Shown in pieces: positions 52,003 through 60,934 of a stretch of 64,000 nucleotides of DNA (position 1 is the first letter of the stretch; every line of letters starts with the position of its first letter). This stretch comes from an uncultured Acidimicrobiales bacterium (lineage in GTDB: Bacteria; Actinomycetota; Acidimicrobiia; Acidimicrobiales; SZUA-35): NCBI GenBank assembly GCA_937925335.1, contig CALEWY010000008.1:188066-252065 (forward strand), in the 5' to 3' direction. The translations under genes were made by a program, and so were the position numbers. Under the pieces are notes generated by a model. The model made no database searches, had not been told where the DNA came from, and saw only the letters and a program-made list of their open reading frames with translations.

Positions 52003-52779
52003 TTGCCGCTGACGTTCCCTGCTCATCAAGGTTTGGTCGCTGCTGCCAAGCTGCGGTGGCCCCGTCGAGTAGACGGGACGGCTCTCTGTATCGGCGCCGC
52101 GTCGCCCGACATGGCGTACGCGCTCGGGCCGTGGCTGAGCAGGGAGAGCCACTCGGCGATCGGTCTGCTCGTTTGGGCGCTCCCGTTCACGCTGATTGCG
52201 ACCGAGTTGACTCGGCGCCGCTCGGCGGCCGGAGTATTCGCTCATCTTCCAGACCTCGGCCCGCTCATGCTTCGATCGTTTCGAGTCCTCAGCACCCGGC
52301 GACCCAGTCGGATCGTCACCGTCTCGAGCGCTGTGGTCGGTGCAGCCAGCCACAGCGTGATCGACGCGTTCAGCCATCAGGGACGATGGGGCGCCAACCT
52401 CTTCCGCTTGAACAGTGTGCTCTTCAGCGCTCCCGGAGGGCGCGACATCACAGGTGCGAAGCTCGTGCAGTACGCCGGGCACTCATTCGGGAGCCTGGCG
52501 TTCATCCTGGTCTTGATGCTGATCGCCAGGGGCGGCCGGCTCGAAGAGTGGTACGGGATCGATGCGGTCGACGAAGTCCGAACTCGCATGCCGAGCACAC
52601 CTGAGCGAGTGGCGTTCTGGTCGATCGTGGTCGCACCGACAGCGTTTGCGGCATGGCTTGTGTTCATCAACGGCGTGAGCAACCTGTTCCTCGTCATTGC
52701 CGTTCTTGTTGCCGCAGTGCTCACCGCCGGTGCAGTCGTCCCGTCGGCAACTTCAGGGGTCAAGCCCCGTTTGTTCTGA
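52003..52779 (+). CDS. DUF4184-family membrane protein
   Basis: 258 residues from a TTG at 52003, which gives the DUF4184-like N-terminus MPLTFPAHQGLVAAA; the frame is open to an ATG at 51889 but that part has no family-like features. GAASPDMAYALG, SAVVGAASHSVIDAFSH and several membrane helices follow. The family resembles membrane-bound metal-dependent hydrolases (conserved His and Asp), with unknown activity. Its 3' end overlaps the convergent metallophosphoesterase by 20 bp. Confidence 0.75.
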   Translation: MPLTFPAHQGLVAAAKLRWPRRVDGTALCIGAASPDMAYALGPWLSRESHSAIGLLVWALPFTLIATELTRRRSAAGVFAHLPDLGPLMLRSFRVLSTRRPSRIVTVSSAVVGAASHSVIDAFSHQGRWGANLFRLNSVLFSAPGGRDITGAKLVQYAGHSFGSLAFILVLMLIARGGRLEEWYGIDAVDEVRTRMPSTPERVAFWSIVVAPTAFAAWLVFINGVSNLFLVIAVLVAAVLTAGAVVPSATSGVKPRLF

Positions 52780-53581
52780 ACGCGCCGCCATCGCTCGGTT
52801 CATCGAAATAGCGGCGGAGCAAGAATTCGCTTCCGGGAATTCCGGATGTTCGAATTGAGTCGATCGCGGATTGTTTGTCGTAGTCGACGTCGTGGTGCGT
52901 GACGACGTGATCGCTGCGTTCGAGGTGGAGCGTGGCGTAGGACGCCGTGGCCTCGGGTGTGTGGTGGTTGCTCACGCTGCCAGGGTTGACGAAGCGCACA
53001 CCGTCGATTGCTCGGTCCGTTGCTCGATGGGTGTGTCCGCCGAAGATGATCGTGGCGTTTGTGTCGACGAACAGATCCGCCAGAACATCGGGATGCTCAT
53101 CCGGCGTGATGCCCGGCCCGTCGTCGGCCTCGAGCGACGCATGCACGGCAAGAGCGAGGGTCCCATCCGGCAACTTGAACTCAACGCTTGATCGAAACTC
53201 CCGGAGCATTGGAAGCGAGCCGCTGGCAGCTAGGAACCCCTTCGTCCAAGCAAACGACGCAGTCACCTCAACGAGCCTCTGAAGTTGCGACGGATCCTCC
53301 TCGACCTCTTCGAAGGTCGGATCTGGTCGGTCTCCTGTCAGCACGTAGCGTTCGGTGTTGCCAGCCACCCAGGCCACAACTTCGACCTCTCTGAGCTGAC
53401 GGAGGACGCGTTCAGGTTCTGGTCCCATCGCAACCACGTCGCCGAGAACGACCCATCGGTCGACGCCGGCCTGAGCGCCGTGCGTGAGTACCGCTCCGAG
53501 GGCGAAGGGGTTCGCATGAATGTCGGCAACGATGCCGATCGTGCCCACATCGAGACGTACGGCGCCGGAGGCCGGGTTCAT
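52760..53581 (-). CDS. Metallophosphoesterase, YfcE/MJ0936-like
   Basis: 273 residues with the calcineurin-like motifs: VADIHAN (D-x-H) near 19, VLGDVVAMGPEP (GDxxxxGP) near 45, AGNTERYV (GNxE) near 73 and FGGHTHRATDR (GHTH) near 180, then NPGSVSN. This set binds two metal ions; the substrate is probably a phosphodiester or nucleotide. Its start overlaps the kinase gene by 4 bases, so the pair is co-translated. Confidence 0.9.
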   Translation of the reverse strand: MNPASGAVRLDVGTIGIVADIHANPFALGAVLTHGAQAGVDRWVVLGDVVAMGPEPERVLRQLREVEVVAWVAGNTERYVLTGDRPDPTFEEVEEDPSQLQRLVEVTASFAWTKGFLAASGSLPMLREFRSSVEFKLPDGTLALAVHASLEADDGPGITPDEHPDVLADLFVDTNATIIFGGHTHRATDRAIDGVRFVNPGSVSNHHTPEATASYATLHLERSDHVVTHHDVDYDKQSAIDSIRTSGIPGSEFLLRRYFDEPSDGGAFRTNGA

Positions 53582-54345
53582 GGCGCCACGATTCGAGGTT
53601 GCGCGAAGTCGTTGTTGTCGACCACAACGGTCGCATGAAGGGCCGGTGCGAACTTGGCGACGTAGGCGCTCCAGCCATCTCGATAGCGAGGCCAGCGAGA
53701 CCGATGCAAGCGCTCGTCAATTTCCGAAGCCTGCTCTGACCGAGAACCAACCCCATCTCCGAGAAGGAAGTCCAGCCATTCGCCGTCGCATCGTTCGTCC
53801 GCATCGAGGTAGACGACGATCTCCCACATGTCGGCGAATTCAGTGCGCTGCAGAAACAGTCCATCGAAAATCAACACTGCTTGTTCGCTGACATCGACAT
53901 GTTCGATTCGTGGAGAATCGCTCGGCTCATCGAAGGCGCTGACTTGGACCGTCTCGTTCCCGAAAGCGAATGGCCTGAGCAGCGCAGACCTGATGAGATC
54001 GAGCTGGTGGGACTCGTCGATGTACCCATCTGCTGACGTCGAGCCGAGTCGCATCCGTTCGTTGCGCGGCCGATGAAACGAGTCGGTCGTCGAACGGATG
54101 ACGTGCCGGTCCGCGTCGCGCACGATCGTCACCAGTTCGTCGGCGAATGTCGACTTGCCTGACCCGGGTCTGCCGTCGATGGCAACGAGCACCCTGTCTC
54201 GTTGTGAGGCCAGGACTCGTTCTGCAACAAGATCGAGAATCGCTGTCCGCTCAGCGGTGACGACCGGGTTCGGATTTCCGTCGAGTCCTGATGGCACGCC
54301 GCCAACTCTCTCACGACTGGAAGCGACGATGGAGCAGGTCAACAC
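53578..54345 (-). CDS. P-loop kinase of the uridine-kinase/phosphoribulokinase type
   Basis: 255 residues. Walker A AIDGRPGSGKSTFADEL lies near 55-71, then STTDSFHRPRNERMRLG, VSAFDEPSDS and VLIFDGLFLQR, an arrangement shared with uridine kinase-like proteins. The substrate is unknown and it differs from the true udk at 24769. The start is uncertain: GTG 54345 gives a 45-residue poorly conserved extension; GTG 54297 is an alternative. Confidence 0.82.
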   Translation of the reverse strand: MLTCSIVASSRERVGGVPSGLDGNPNPVVTAERTAILDLVAERVLASQRDRVLVAIDGRPGSGKSTFADELVTIVRDADRHVIRSTTDSFHRPRNERMRLGSTSADGYIDESHQLDLIRSALLRPFAFGNETVQVSAFDEPSDSPRIEHVDVSEQAVLIFDGLFLQRTEFADMWEIVVYLDADERCDGEWLDFLLGDGVGSRSEQASEIDERLHRSRWPRYRDGWSAYVAKFAPALHATVVVDNNDFAQPRIVAP

Positions 54346-54394
54346 GGTTCGAACGGCGAGGAGAGTTCAGAACAATCGAGACCTGGCCCCTGAA

Positions 54395-54648
54395 CTATCC
54401 CTCGGCGATGAGGGCGTTGTACTTCTTGAGCGCTCGTCGGTGATCGTTTGATCCGGAACCGATGACGCCGCCATCTCGAACGGCTTTGGCGGTCTTTTCG
54501 ACCTCGAGGAGCCGTGCAAGTTGTCGGTCGGAACGGCTGCCCGCACCGCTTCGACGGCCACCCACATGTTGCCCATGCTCTCCATGACTTCGGCATGCTC
54601 GGCGTTGAGTTTGGTCAGCGCTTCGTCGATCTCTTCTTGGGTCGCCAT
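54395..54648 (-). pseudogene. Small gene with an apparent frameshift
   Basis: From ATG 54648 the frame reads MATQEEIDEALTKLNAEHAEV and on to AVEAVRAAVPTD, a helical protein-like text. It then degrades to Ser/Arg/Pro-rich sequence ending at 54367. A second frame from the same place reads LARLLEVEKTAKAVRDGG and ends RRALKKYNALIAEG at the TAG 54395-54397. Adding one base near 54520 joins them into an about 87-residue helical protein. It is either a true mutation, an assembly error or a programmed shift. The family is not recognised. Confidence 0.6.
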
Positions 54649-54709
54649 GGTCGAAAGCTAGTCCATTGCCGACCCCTCGAATGCGAGGCGGGTAGGCCGA
54701 TAGGACTAC

Positions 54710-56416
54710 ATGTCCGAAGTCCCGGCCGGCGAGAGCATCGCCGAGCCTCGATCAGCAGTGCGCCACGAGCCGCATGAGACTGAACCGCACAAGCGGCTGA
54801 CCACGCCTAAACCTCGTCGCGGGCAACGTTCCACCGACGCTCCGGACACCACGATCGATCCGCCATCTCCGATGGTCGAAGCCGACATCCCGTTTGGCAA
54901 CCGAGCCGACGATGCGAACATCGACAACTTCGAGCCCGAGCTTGTGCCGGCGACGAACCCGGAAGCCGACAGAGCGGCGAGCCCGCTCGGCCTGCCCCAA
55001 CGCACCCTCGGCGCCTTCATCGCGGCATATGCCGCCGTCTTCTCGTATTACCTGATCCTCCGCCACCACCGCTTTGCCACGTTTGACTACGACCTCGGCA
55101 TCTTCGACCAAGCGGTTTGGCTGCTCAGTCGAGGCGAATCGTTCATGACCCTGCGCGGCCTCGACTTCTGGGGCCATCACTTCGAGCCAGCCATGCTGTT
55201 GTTCGTCCCCGCCTACTGGCTCGGCGCTGGTGCGAGCACGCTCAACGTTGCGATGGTGATCTCGCTCAGCCTGGGTGCCATCCCCGTCTATCGCATGGCT
55301 CGAAAGCACCTCGACAACGATTGGCTTGCCGTCGTCGTTGGGGCGGCCTTCTGCATGCACTACTCGTCGCAGTGGATCCTGCAGGAGACCTTCCATCCCG
55401 AGATCATGGCCGTCACCCCGATGCTGTTCGCCTGGCTTGCGATGTCAGAGGAACGCTGGCGAGCGGCCGTCGGATGGATCATCTTCGCCGTTGCTTGGAA
55501 AGAGGACGTGGCGATGGCCGTGGCGATGATGGGCATCGTCATCGGGATTCGTGGGCACCGTCGATACGGGATGATGATCTTCCTCGGCGCTGCCGCGTAC
55601 TTCGGCGTGGCCACCGAGATCATCCTTCCCGCCATGAATGGGGGAGAAGTGTTCTACGGAGGGCTCTACGGCGAGCTCGGCAACTCACCCGCCGACGTCG
55701 CTGGCACAGCCCTGACCGAACCGGCGATGGTGCTCGAGGTTCTCTATCGCCAACACGCAATCGGTGATGCTCGTGACTTGCTCGCCCCATTCAGCTTTGC
55801 TTCGTTGCTCTCACCGCTGCCGCTTCTCATGGCGCTCCCACAATTCTTCGCGAGTCACCTGACGATCAACGGGTTCAGCACCGGCAATCGCATCCACTAC
55901 GTCGCAATGCCCCTGGTCGCCACCACGATCTCGGCGGTCGAAGGCATCGGCCGGCTCAAAGCGAGTCTCCGACCCTGGCTGGTCGGCTCGATCGCGGCGA
56001 CGACCCTTGCCTTCTCAGCCGCGTGGGGTGTCACGCAGTTCAGCGTGGAGCACGACACGGCGATCTGGTGGCAGAACGAGAATCCTCGCCAGGACGAGCT
56101 CGAGCGGGCGGTCGCATTGGTTCCCGGCGACGCCTCCGTCTCTGCGAGCTACTCCTTTGCGCCCCAACTCGCACATCGTGAACAGGCATGGGGCTTCCCG
56201 AACCCCTGGGCGCCGACGAACTGGGCGACCAACCCCGAACTCCTGCCTGATCCCGACTCGATCGAGTGGCTCGTGATCGATCGTCGCCACCTCGGCCCCG
56301 AAGCGACAGGCTTGCTTGCTGAGATCCTCGGATCGGAAGATTGGGTCCTTGAAATAGACGAGCAAGACATCGTCGTCGCTAGGCGACCCGACCAATCCCC
56401 GCGCCAGTCAGGCTGA
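54710..56416 (+). CDS. DUF2079-family polytopic membrane protein
   Basis: 568 residues with a polar, about 85-residue cytoplasmic N-terminus and about ten membrane helices. [21 protein letters not shown] with [17 protein letters not shown] and [11 protein letters not shown] are the DUF2079 signature, a group related to GT-C mannosyl-like transferases. A lipid-linked sugar transfer role is possible; the DYD acidic pair after the first helix is the expected active-site type. It ends 20 bp before argG. Confidence 0.85.
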   Translation: MSEVPAGESIAEPRSAVRHEPHETEPHKRLTTPKPRRGQRSTDAPDTTIDPPSPMVEADIPFGNRADDANIDNFEPELVPATNPEADRAASPLGLPQRTLGAFIAAYAAVFSYYLILRHHRFATFDYDLGIFDQAVWLLSRGESFMTLRGLDFWGHHFEPAMLLFVPAYWLGAGASTLNVAMVISLSLGAIPVYRMARKHLDNDWLAVVVGAAFCMHYSSQWILQETFHPEIMAVTPMLFAWLAMSEERWRAAVGWIIFAVAWKEDVAMAVAMMGIVIGIRGHRRYGMMIFLGAAAYFGVATEIILPAMNGGEVFYGGLYGELGNSPADVAGTALTEPAMVLEVLYRQHAIGDARDLLAPFSFASLLSPLPLLMALPQFFASHLTINGFSTGNRIHYVAMPLVATTISAVEGIGRLKASLRPWLVGSIAATTLAFSAAWGVTQFSVEHDTAIWWQNENPRQDELERAVALVPGDASVSASYSFAPQLAHREQAWGFPNPWAPTNWATNPELLPDPDSIEWLVIDRRHLGPEATGLLAEILGSEDWVLEIDEQDIVVARRPDQSPRQSG

Positions 56417-56436
56417 GTCCCACTACGATCCGCTCG

Positions 56437-57702
56437 ATGTCGGATGCCGCGCCGAATGCGCTCAATGCAGGGATCGAACGAGTTGTGCTCGCCTATTCGG
56501 GAGGACTCGACACGTCGGTCATCCTGCAATGGCTCAAGGACACCTATGACTGCGAGGTCGTGACCTTCACGGCTGACCTCGGTCAGGGCGAAGAGGTCGA
56601 GCCCGCTCGAGAAAAGGCCCAGCAGATGGGCGTGCCCGATTCGCACATCTACATCGAGGATCTGCGCGAAGAGTTCGTGCGCGACTACGTCTTCCCGATG
56701 TTCCGAGCCAACACGATCTACGAGGGTGAATACCTCCTCGGAACATCGATCGCCCGCCCGCTCATCGCCAAGCGGCTCGTCGAGATCGCGGCCGAGACGA
56801 ACGCCGATGCCATCTCACACGGCGCCACCGGCAAGGGCAACGATCAGGTGCGGTTCGAGCTCGGTGCGTATGCGCTGGCTCCCGACATCAAGGTCATCGC
56901 TCCATGGCGAGAGTGGGATCTACTCAGTCGCGAGAAGCTCATGGCATACGCAGCCGAGCGCGAGATCCCGATCGAACAAAAGCGTGGCAAGAAGAGCCCG
57001 TTCTCGATGGATGCGAACCTTCTTCACATCTCCTACGAGGGTGGACCACTCGAAGATCCATGGACCGAGCCGCCGAGTGAGATGTGGCGCTGGTCGGTGA
57101 GCCCAGAGATGGCGCCGAACGAGGCCACCTATCTCGACCTCACCTACGAGGCTGGCGACATCGTTGCGATCGACGACAAGCCAATGAGCCCCGCGACGGT
57201 GCTGGCCCACCTCAACGAGATCGGCGGAGCGAACGGCATCGGCCGTCTCGACATCGTCGAGAACCGTTTCGTTGGCATCAAGAGCCGTGGTGCATACGAA
57301 ACACCCGGCGGCACGATCATGCTGCGAGCCCATCGCGCCATCGAGTCGATCACGCTCGACCGTGAGGTCGCTCACCTGAAGGATGAGCTGATGCCCCGCT
57401 ACGCGAGCATCATCTACAACGGTTTCTGGTGGAGCCCGGAGCGCGAGATGCTCCAGGGCATGATCGATGCCACGCAGAATGTGGTGAACGGCACCGTTCG
57501 CATCAAGCTCTACAAGGGCAACGTTGATGTGGTTGGCCGCAAGAGTGACAACTCGCTGTTCGACGAGAACATCGCCACGTTCGAAGACGACGGCGGTGCC
57601 TATGACCAGGCCGACGCCGACGGGTTCATCAAGTTGAACGCCCTTCGCCTGCGCACGCTCGCGAAGAATCGCGGTGTCACCAGCTTCTTCGGCGAGGACT
57701 GA
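56437..57702 (+). CDS. argG: Argininosuccinate synthase
   Basis: Condenses citrulline and aspartate with ATP. The 421-residue protein has the PP-loop [12 protein letters not shown] (19-30), then [14 protein letters not shown] and APWREWDL, and [13 protein letters not shown]. No ARG box is obvious in the short spacer; a TACGAT hexamer at 56424-56429 could be a -10 giving a leaderless start. It is normally adjacent to argR but here follows the DUF2079 gene. Confidence 0.96.
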   Translation: MSDAAPNALNAGIERVVLAYSGGLDTSVILQWLKDTYDCEVVTFTADLGQGEEVEPAREKAQQMGVPDSHIYIEDLREEFVRDYVFPMFRANTIYEGEYLLGTSIARPLIAKRLVEIAAETNADAISHGATGKGNDQVRFELGAYALAPDIKVIAPWREWDLLSREKLMAYAAEREIPIEQKRGKKSPFSMDANLLHISYEGGPLEDPWTEPPSEMWRWSVSPEMAPNEATYLDLTYEAGDIVAIDDKPMSPATVLAHLNEIGGANGIGRLDIVENRFVGIKSRGAYETPGGTIMLRAHRAIESITLDREVAHLKDELMPRYASIIYNGFWWSPEREMLQGMIDATQNVVNGTVRIKLYKGNVDVVGRKSDNSLFDENIATFEDDGGAYDQADADGFIKLNALRLRTLAKNRGVTSFFGED

Positions 57703-57708
57703 TCACAT

Positions 57709-59094
57709 ATGGCTGGTGAGCTGTGGGAAGGCCGGTTTGCCGGTGGGCCGAGTGAGGCGCTGCAGGCGCTGAACGATTCGTTCCCCTTCGATCGACGAAT
57801 GTTCCGCGAGGACATCGCTGGCTCGCGAGCTCACGTCACGATGCTTGCCGATGTCGAATTGCTTACAGCTCCCGAGCGCGACGCAATCTTGGGCGCCCTC
57901 GATGCCGTCGAAGCCGAGATGGCGAGTGGTGCGTTCGAGGCAGTTGCGTCCGACGAGGACATTCACACCGCAGTCGAGCGACGAGTCACCGAACTGGTCC
58001 CCGAAGCGGGCGGCAAGATCCACACCGCACGAAGCCGCAACGATCAAGTCGCACTCGATGTGCGTATGTGGACTCGGGCCGAGCTAAGCGATCTTGCAGG
58101 GCTGGTCGTCACATTCCAAGAGACGCTGCTCACCCATGCCAACCAAGTTGGCGACGCATACCTGCCCGGTTACACCCACCTCCAGCAAGCGCAGAGCGTG
58201 AGCCTCGCTCACCATTTGCTCGCCCACGGTTGGGCCCTCGCTCGCGATGTCGATCGAATGCTCGATTGTCTCGACCGTCTCGACGTGTCGCCCCTCGGTG
58301 CAGGAGCGTTGTCTGGTTCATCGCTGCCAATCGACCCCGCACAGACTGCAACAGCGCTCGGATTCTCGAAGCCGTTCGACAACTCGCTCGATGCGGTGAG
58401 CGATCGTGACTACGTCGCCGAAACGCTGTTCATCACATCGCTGCTCGGCGTGCACCTGTCGCGCATCGGCGAAGAACTGATCCTTTGGGCGTCGACCGAG
58501 TTCGGCTTCGTCACGCTCGACGATGCGTTCAGCACCGGCAGCTCGATGATGCCGCAGAAGAAGAACCCCGATATCGCCGAGCTCGCCCGAGGAAAGGCCG
58601 GTCGTCTGATCGGCAACCTCACCGGGTTCCTCACCACGCTCAAGGGTCTGCCGCTCACCTACAACAAGGACATGCAGGAAGACAAAGAGCCGCTCTTCGA
58701 CTCCTGCGACACGATTCGGCTCACGCTGCTCGCGCTCGATGGCATGGTTTCCACCATCAGCTTCAACACCGAGACGATGGCTGCACAGGCTGACAACCCG
58801 TACTCGGCCGCAACCGACCTCGCCGAGTATCTCGTCCGGTCGGGTATGCCGTTCCGGTCCGCCCATGCGGTCGTCGGCGAACTGGTCCGCAACGCTCTCG
58901 CGGGCGAGGGCGCGCTGGTCGATCTCGTCGAGGCGCATCCTGATCTGGGACCCGACGCCGCGGTGCTGCTGAGCCCCGGAGCGTCGGTGGCACAACGAAC
59001 ATCACCCGGTGGTGGTGCGCCATCAGCGGTCGTGAGCCAGCTCGCGGCGTTTGCCGACCGGGTCGCCCAGGATCGGGCCCGTATCGAAGCCTGA
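57709..59094 (+). CDS. argH: Argininosuccinate lyase
   Basis: Splits argininosuccinate to arginine and fumarate. 461 residues; WEGRFAGGPSEALQALN at the N-terminus, HTARSRNDQVALD near 105, TYHLQQAQ-like YTHLQQAQSVSL, and the fumarase/aspartase signature GSSMMPQKKNPD near 278-289 are present. It follows argG by 6 bp. The last 72 bp overlap the convergent dinB gene. Confidence 0.96.
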   Translation: MAGELWEGRFAGGPSEALQALNDSFPFDRRMFREDIAGSRAHVTMLADVELLTAPERDAILGALDAVEAEMASGAFEAVASDEDIHTAVERRVTELVPEAGGKIHTARSRNDQVALDVRMWTRAELSDLAGLVVTFQETLLTHANQVGDAYLPGYTHLQQAQSVSLAHHLLAHGWALARDVDRMLDCLDRLDVSPLGAGALSGSSLPIDPAQTATALGFSKPFDNSLDAVSDRDYVAETLFITSLLGVHLSRIGEELILWASTEFGFVTLDDAFSTGSSMMPQKKNPDIAELARGKAGRLIGNLTGFLTTLKGLPLTYNKDMQEDKEPLFDSCDTIRLTLLALDGMVSTISFNTETMAAQADNPYSAATDLAEYLVRSGMPFRSAHAVVGELVRNALAGEGALVDLVEAHPDLGPDAAVLLSPGASVAQRTSPGGGAPSAVVSQLAAFADRVAQDRARIEA

Positions 59095-60270
59095 GCTTCC
59101 GGATCCGGCTCGGCGAATTGAGCCGCCACCGAATCGCAAACGAACCGCGTCGACTGCTCCATCGCGATTGGGTGTGACGGCGGCCGATGGTCCGTTGAAA
59201 TCAAACGGCAAGGGGAGCTGCACGGCCGAGTCCGGGCCGAGACCCGTGACCGAAATGCCGACTCTCGTGAGACCCGCCCGAGCCTGTCCGGCTTCTCGAA
59301 GCTCAAGCCGGTAGCCGGCGAGGAGTTCGCGAGCCGTCGCCAAGATCGGAGCTGTGTCAGCGGTCGGATGGGGGAGCGTGCGGGATCGTGTCTTCGGTGT
59401 GAACTCGGCTGTTCGCAACCGCAAGACCACGGTGCGCGCCGTCTGATTCGAACCCCGCAGCCGGCCCGCCACTCGGTCGACCACGTCGAGGAGCAGTCCG
59501 TCGACATCGGTTTGTGATCGCCCGCCGCCGGGAAAGGACCGTTGCGAGCCAATCGAGCGACGCCGCTTGCCGGTTTCCACCCGCCGCTGATCGTGATTGT
59601 GGGCAAGTGAGTGAATGTGGCGGCCCGATGCCTTGCCCAACCATGACACGAGCTGGTCGAGATCGGATGCGGCGACCTGGTGCACGTGCGTGATGCCGTG
59701 GTCCCGCAGCTTGTCGGCCGTCTTCGGCCCGACTCCCCACAATCGCTGTACGGGCAGCGGGTGGAGAAACTCGAGCTCTCGCCCCGGCTCGACGACGAGA
59801 AGGCCGTCGGGTTTGGACACCGCACTCGCCACCTTGGCCAGAAACTTGGTGGAGGCAACACCAACGCTGATCACGAGGCCGACTTCGTCGAGCACTCGTT
59901 TGCGGAGCGTGGTCGCGATGGATGCCCCGTCGCCGACCAGCCGCCACAGTCCGGTCACATCGAGAAAGGCCTCGTCGATCGACAGGCCCTCGACCATGGG
60001 CGTCGTGTCGTAGAAGATCTCGAACACTGCCTTCGATGCGTCGGCGTAGGCCTGCATCCGAGGCGGGACCACGACTGCGTCCGGGCACAGCCGTTTCGCC
60101 GTCGCTTCGCCCATGGCTGTCTTGATTCCGCGCGCCTTTGCTTCGTAGCTCGCCGCCAGCACAACACCTCCACCCACGATCACCGGTTTGCGCCGAAGCT
60201 CCGGTGCGTCTCGCTGCTCGACCGATGCGTAGAAGGCGTCAAGATCTGCGTGAAGGATGGTTGTCGACAT
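59023..60270 (-). CDS. dinB: DNA polymerase IV (Y family)
   Basis: Error-prone translesion polymerase, 415 residues. Active-site acids are D9 in HADLDAFYASVEQ and D99/E100 in LSIDEAFLDV; helix-hairpin-helix residues lie in VQRLWGVGPKTADKLRDHG, followed by a little-finger domain. The C-terminal QLPLPFDF (about residue 370) resembles a beta-clamp-binding motif. ATG 60270 is chosen because the SOS box and promoter point to it; the alternative TTG 60306 sits inside the -35. Confidence 0.94.
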   Translation of the reverse strand: MSTTILHADLDAFYASVEQRDAPELRRKPVIVGGGVVLAASYEAKARGIKTAMGEATAKRLCPDAVVVPPRMQAYADASKAVFEIFYDTTPMVEGLSIDEAFLDVTGLWRLVGDGASIATTLRKRVLDEVGLVISVGVASTKFLAKVASAVSKPDGLLVVEPGRELEFLHPLPVQRLWGVGPKTADKLRDHGITHVHQVAASDLDQLVSWLGKASGRHIHSLAHNHDQRRVETGKRRRSIGSQRSFPGGGRSQTDVDGLLLDVVDRVAGRLRGSNQTARTVVLRLRTAEFTPKTRSRTLPHPTADTAPILATARELLAGYRLELREAGQARAGLTRVGISVTGLGPDSAVQLPLPFDFNGPSAAVTPNRDGAVDAVRLRFGGGSIRRAGSGSSGFDTGPILGDPVGKRRELAHDR

Positions 60271-60306
60271 CGAACGTATGTTCGTTGATGTGGCAAGCAC
60301 GGTCAA
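60270..60306 (-). promoter_or_regulatory. LexA (SOS) box and promoter of dinB
   Basis: TCGAACGTATGTTCGT (60270-60285) matches the actinobacterial SOS box TCGAAC-N4-GTTCGA at 11 of 12 positions. On the minus strand, -35 TTGACC (60301-60306) and a weak -10 GAACAT, 17 bp apart, overlap it. Transcription would begin at or next to the ATG, giving a leaderless mRNA. LexA bound here would block the promoter until DNA damage. Confidence 0.85.
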
Positions 60307-60363
60307 GCCTTTGGGCGGGGCCTTCTCCGGGCCCCTCGGATCGGCGACCCCGGAAGTCCAGTC

Positions 60364-60394
60364 TTGACGGGCTATTCACTGTGTGTATAGTGAA
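60364..60394 (+). promoter_or_regulatory. padR promoter and operator, leaderless
   Basis: A strong promoter, -35 TTGACG (60364-60369) and -10 TATAGT (60386-60391) with a 16-bp spacer, ends 6 bp before the ATG of padR. TTCACT (60375-60380) and AGTGAA (60389-60394) form a perfect inverted repeat 8 bases apart that covers the -10. PadR proteins typically bind dyads with about 8-base spacers, so autorepression is likely. Confidence 0.75.
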
Positions 60395-60397
60395 GCC

Positions 60398-60934
60398 ATG
60401 TCAACCGGACATGTCCTTCTTGGGCTCCTCGCCACCGATGCTCGCCACGGGTACGACCTCAAGCGAAGCCACGACGAACTGTTTCCCTCCTCGCGGCCAG
60501 TGGCCTTTGGTCAGATCTACGCAACCTTGGCTCGGCTGCAGAAGAAGGGTCACGTCGAGGCGGTCGATGTCGAGAAGACCGATGGCCCCGAACGAACGAT
60601 CTACGGCCTGACGCAAGACGGACGCGACGAGCTAGCTCAATGGCTCGAGAGCGTCGAGGAGCCGGCTCCCTTCGTCTCGAATCCGCTTGCCCTCAAAGCA
60701 ACGATGGCACTTCTGGCTGCCGACGCCGATGTCGCCGCCAGTTACCTCTCTCGCCAGCGCACCGCCCACGTCAAACGGATGCGCCACTACACCGCGGTGA
60801 AGACCAAGGCCGACGCGTCGCTCTCAGACGTGCTCGCCGCGGACTTCGTCCTCGCTCACCTCGACGCCGACCTTCGTTGGCTGGAAACCGCAATCGACCG
60901 AATCGCAAGCCTCGAACAGGAAGTTGCCCGATGA
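60398..60934 (+). CDS. PadR-family transcriptional regulator
   Basis: 178 residues: winged helix (HVLLGLLATDARHGYDLKRSHDELFPSSRPVAFGQIYATLARLQKKGHVEA) with wing RTIYGLTQDGRDELAQWL, then a helical C-terminal dimerisation domain, the Vir-type PadR-s1 class. It is first in an operon with an ABC ATPase and permease, an arrangement in which PadR senses a drug or lipid substrate of the pump. ATG 60398 agrees with the promoter. Confidence 0.92.
   Translation: MSTGHVLLGLLATDARHGYDLKRSHDELFPSSRPVAFGQIYATLARLQKKGHVEAVDVEKTDGPERTIYGLTQDGRDELAQWLESVEEPAPFVSNPLALKATMALLAADADVAASYLSRQRTAHVKRMRHYTAVKTKADASLSDVLAADFVLAHLDADLRWLETAIDRIASLEQEVAR

Noticed and set aside
54690-54712. tRNA-like GC-rich pairing before the DUF2079 gene
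   Set aside because: No cloverleaf, T-loop or anticodon arm can be drawn; probably a promoter region.
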